A program made the position numbers and the translations under genes. From contig OX104117.1 of assembly GCA_944474755.1 (NCBI GenBank), positions 64,161,522-64,225,521 of the forward strand: a stretch of DNA of 64,000 bases, in the 5' to 3' direction. The notes under the pieces are model-generated. The model had not been told where the DNA came from. It worked only from the letters and a program-made list of their open reading frames with translations, and searched no databases. The stretch is from Limnoperna fortunei. Taxonomy: Eukaryota; Mollusca; Bivalvia; Mytilida; Modiolidae. Shown here piece by piece: positions 61,310-64,000 of this stretch. The first letter of the stretch is position 1. Each line of letters begins with the position of its first letter.

Positions 61310-62160
61310 CAGCAATGGTACTGACTTGGTACAGGCATTTCAAAAGAAATGGTGGGTTAAACGAGGTTTTATGGCATGCCAAACCTCCAGCTTCCATAAC
61401 TGTATTATTTGAGTTGGTTAGTTGATTAAAAGGGATAGGTATCATATACCACTAGTCACTAATAGGTGTATCCAACAATCATCGTAGCACATTCACTGCA
61501 CACTGAATTCAAAAATTAGGAAAAATATCTATAACCATATTTTCAAACAAGGAAGTGGTATCTATACTAAAACGTATTAAAGGCGCGGACGAATCGTTTT
61601 TTCTTGTAACCTTGTTTTTAAGTTTATCCCGAAAAAACAGGTAGCGTTTGCAAAAGTCAGTGTACCTAATCAATTGAGAAATATAGACACGGTATGAAGG
61701 AGAAGCTGTAATATTGCTGCATAGCTGAGGAAAATTTATAATTTTATATTTCAATCGTTTCGTTTGTCGTAAATTCTTGAGCTAAGATGACCGTTTGTGT
61801 CATATTACAGGTGTAAGTCTAAAAATGATGGAGATGAATCTGTTTCTGTCGTTTCTTTAATTTCTAGTTCTGAAGGATATATTAACGGAAGCCACTCAGC
61901 AAATGAGTGTTGTTAACTGAAAGGACATCATCAATATATCTATATGTGAAATAAAAGGACCTAACTTCTCTGCTATCTTCTTGTTTTTAATAAGACGTCA
62001 AAGAAATTCTGTTTCAAAAGAATACACTACCAAATCGCCAGAGTGGGGCACGATTTGTACCCATTGAAATTCCGATTGCCTGCTATAAAAAACACATACT
62101 CCAAAAGTTACAAATATGTTGTAAGGTGATGTTCATCTTTAACATTTTTTCATTGATATA
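61310..62160 (-). mobile_element. Reverse-transcriptase fragment of another Penelope-like element
   Basis: Minus strand from 62160: YNIFVTFG, GISMGTNRAPLW and an intact TYRYIDDVLSVNN box near 61930. After a gap come INFPQLCSNITASP and YRVYISQLIRY (61754-61650). An ORF further along (61445-61182) may be its downstream part. Stops and frameshifts are many. It differs from the 43.6-45.7 kb element in sequence. Confidence 0.65.
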
Positions 62161-62411
62161 TACTCCATTGAAATGACTTTGCAATGTTTTTAAATTTGAA
62201 ATCTATGGAAATTAGCCTTATTTATTTATTCATAAACACTACACCGGTATTTCGTGCAATTTATTTTTCACGCAATATTATATTAACAGTTGCTGATTTT
62301 ATGTATAATTTCAATGTTTATTATATTTTGTTATTATATGTTACTAGAATGTGTCAAAAGAAACTGCGGAAAGGCCTATTGTTTAGGGATTTGTCTCCTA
62401 TATTATACAAA

Positions 62412-62586
62412 AGGCCTCGGAGGCCGAGTGGTTAAGTTAGTTCGTCTACTATTGATCACGAGGTCAGAGTGTACTCGACTCCAATCTTAATTGACAAGGA
62501 TTGCCAGTTTTTCTACCACAGGTCGGGGTTTTCTCCGGGTACACCGGCTTCCTCTCCTATAAAAACTGGACAACCACCCAACCAAC
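62412..62586 (+). repeat. tRNA-headed SINE with target-site duplication
   Basis: The head aggcctcggaggccgagtgg, the body ttaattgacaaggattgcc and the hallmark ggcttcctctcctataaaa end in an ACC/CCAA-rich tail. Twelve bases, atattatacaaa, flank it exactly on both sides (62400-62411 and 62587-62598). An unoccupied version of the site is present at 25.51-25.53 kb. Confidence 0.9.
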
Positions 62587-62859
62587 ATATTATACAAATA
62601 ATCCAATAGTAAACTGTTAAAAATAATAATTAGCCATTTTCTTTATTTTCATGCTAAAGAGTAAAATGGCTTACACACCATGACTTGTGACAAATCGAAT
62701 CTATATCATTTTTGAAGTATCAATTTAAATTTTAAGACCCACAAGAACCACAATCTGTTATTAGCCATCAGCTCGTTTAAGAGACATGTTACATGTTCTA
62801 ATAATTTATTTCACTAGTAAGTACAACTTGAAGCTTGTCTTACCATCAGACTGTTATTT

Positions 62860-63545
62860 TCAGTCCTTTACTATGATGGCGGCTGCGACCATCTAATCAC
62901 TGAACTGTTATTTTTCAGTCATGTGCGATAATGCCGACTGCGTCCATTTAACCACCAGACTGCTCCATGTATTGTCAGTACTGTACAGTAATGCCGATGG
63001 CGCTTATTTAACCACTAGATTTATTTTCAGTCATGTGCGTTAATGTCGACTGTGTCAATCTATCCACTAGATCGCTATTTTCAGTGCTGTGCGATAATGT
63101 CGACTGCGTCCATCTAACCACTCGATTGTTATTTTCATTCCTGTGCGATAATGCAGACTGCGACCATCTCACCACTAGAATGTTATCTTCAGTCCTGTGT
63201 GCTAATGCCGATTGCGTCCATCTAACCACGAAACTGTTCTTTTCAGTAACGCGCGATAATGCTGACTGTGTCCCTTAGATTTATTTTACGTCCTGCAAGA
63301 TCATGCCAACTCCGTCTCTCCAAACTACTATGTTGACTTCTGTGTGGTGATGCTAGGCCGAATTTTACTGCCGTTATAATCCGAAGTTAGTTTTGTGATT
63401 TGTCGGATTAACCTCGCCAAAAAAAAAACAAAAAAAAAACAAAAAAAGCGAGGGTACGATTATTCGTTCTATGGTGATGCCAACTGCGTCTGTCTTACCT
63501 CCAGACTATTATGTTGACTTCTGTGTGTGAATGTCGATGCGTATT
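62860..63545. repeat. Minisatellite, 54-bp unit
   Basis: The core gtgcgataatg recurs at 62923, 63035, 63089, 63143 and 63197 (spacing 54, with one double step). Each unit continues with a gactgcgtccat word and an AACCACTAGA-type end. Because 54 is a multiple of three, both strands stay open for 70-80 codons without being genes. Confidence 0.88.
63354..63471. mobile_element. Small hAT-like insertion inside the minisatellite
   Basis: 118 bases interrupt a minisatellite unit and are flanked by tggtgatgc on both sides (63345-63353, 63472-63480). Ends read TAGGCCGAAT and, on the other strand, TAGAACGAAT. It holds an A-rich core between complementary cctcgc and gcgagg. Confidence 0.6.
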
Positions 63546-64000
63546 TGAAAAAATTAAATATTTTATTCATATTAGCTCTCTCTTATCAACAGGAAAAAAT
63601 AAAAACACGGAGAACTTTTATTTCTTCGATAAAAATACATTTAACTGAGATGTACTCAACTTTGTTAAAAAATAATTAGGCAACTTCTCACGAAAATCCC
63701 AATAAATAATATTATATTTTTGCTGTAAACACGAATAAATGCGTTGAAATAAGCCGTTCACATTTCTGATTATTTGCTTCTGATAAATATTTTTACAAGT
63801 TTTGTTTGACGTTGGTTTTGCCGCTCTATATAAATCTCAAATCGTTTTTCTTGTTGAAGAGGTCATTTTTGTATAGTTTCATAGTTTCACACCGCAATTT
63901 AAACCAATTTTAACAATATAGTTGAAGAAAAATGAAATAAACATCTGCTTATGTACAATATTAAGCATAAAATATTTATTAATAATTTAAATTAACAATT
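63546..64000. other. AT-rich spacer to window end
   Basis: No gene or element recognised. Confidence 0.5.

Noticed and set aside
61182..61445. Overlapping ORFs considered as a membrane protein gene
   Set aside because: The position and resemblance to a mussel retroelement 3' region make a relic of the neighbouring reverse transcriptase more likely.
63008..63278. Overlapping ORFs on both strands with repeated cysteine units
   Set aside because: They exist only because the minisatellite period is 54 bases. No start context, signal peptide or splice sites support them.
62860..63545. Possible CRISPR-like array
   Set aside because: Units are contiguous and diverged with no repeat-spacer alternation, and the genome is eukaryotic.

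Overview
This window looks like nuclear DNA of a marine bivalve, most likely a mytilid mussel. It is very AT-rich and has spliced eukaryotic genes, polyadenylation signals and no operons. It carries a mixed load of decayed mobile elements: an L1-type LINE, Penelope-like reverse transcriptases, a DIRS element, a Ty3/gypsy-like gag-protease fragment, a Crypton recombinase, an rve-type integrase, tRNA-headed SINEs, foldback MITEs, a satellite and a minisatellite. The species call is inference from family resemblance; no search was run.

Only two loci look like working host genes. One is a 78-residue secreted eight-cysteine peptide in a single exon (9312-9548, +). The other is a four-exon secreted lectin-like gene (37425-40919, +). 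It joins a signal peptide, an F-type (fucolectin/FTP) lectin domain split over two exons, and a PAN/apple-like domain, with every internal intron in phase 1. The same gene exists as a broken copy on the opposite strand (15978-12412), with all four exons, matching splice sites, a nonsense codon and frameshifts. A lone lectin exon lies at 53651-53439 and a worn PAN-exon fragment at 11545-11429. The window therefore holds a small lectin-PAN family with one intact member.

Layout: 1-1.0 kb, piece of an unassigned transposon ORF (-). 2.0-6.96 kb, nearly full-length LINE (-). 8.6 kb, foldback. 9.3 kb, cysteine-rich peptide. 11.4-16.0 kb, lectin-PAN pseudogene with a Penelope-like insertion in intron 1. 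17.2-18.3 kb, Penelope and SINE fragments (-). 19.4-19.9 kb, integrase pseudogene. 20.3 kb, foldback. 21.3-23.1 kb, long repeat whose second copy is at 58.3-61.2 kb. 23.6-24.8 kb, Crypton. 25.0-25.4 kb, nested repeat. 25.8-27.5 kb, gag-protease fragment. 28.1-28.9 kb, repeat whose partner is at 47.6-48.3 kb. 31-36 kb, SINEs, a 458-bp TIR element and a perfect 142-bp duplication. 37.4-41.1 kb, intact lectin-PAN gene. 41.8-45.7 kb, two Penelope-like elements. 49.4-53.1 kb, DIRS. 53.2-57.1 kb, hairpins and the lone lectin exon. 57.4-61.2 kb, repeat block with a 350-bp satellite. 61.3-62.2 kb, reverse-transcriptase fragment. 62.4 kb, SINE with target-site duplication. 62.9-63.5 kb, 54-bp minisatellite carrying a small hAT-like insertion.

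How the parts relate: both host genes encode small secreted cysteine-containing proteins, which fits surface or immune recognition, but no ligand can be read from the sequence. The repeats account for most of the remaining DNA. Several insertions can be dated relative to one another because they interrupt recognisable sequence.
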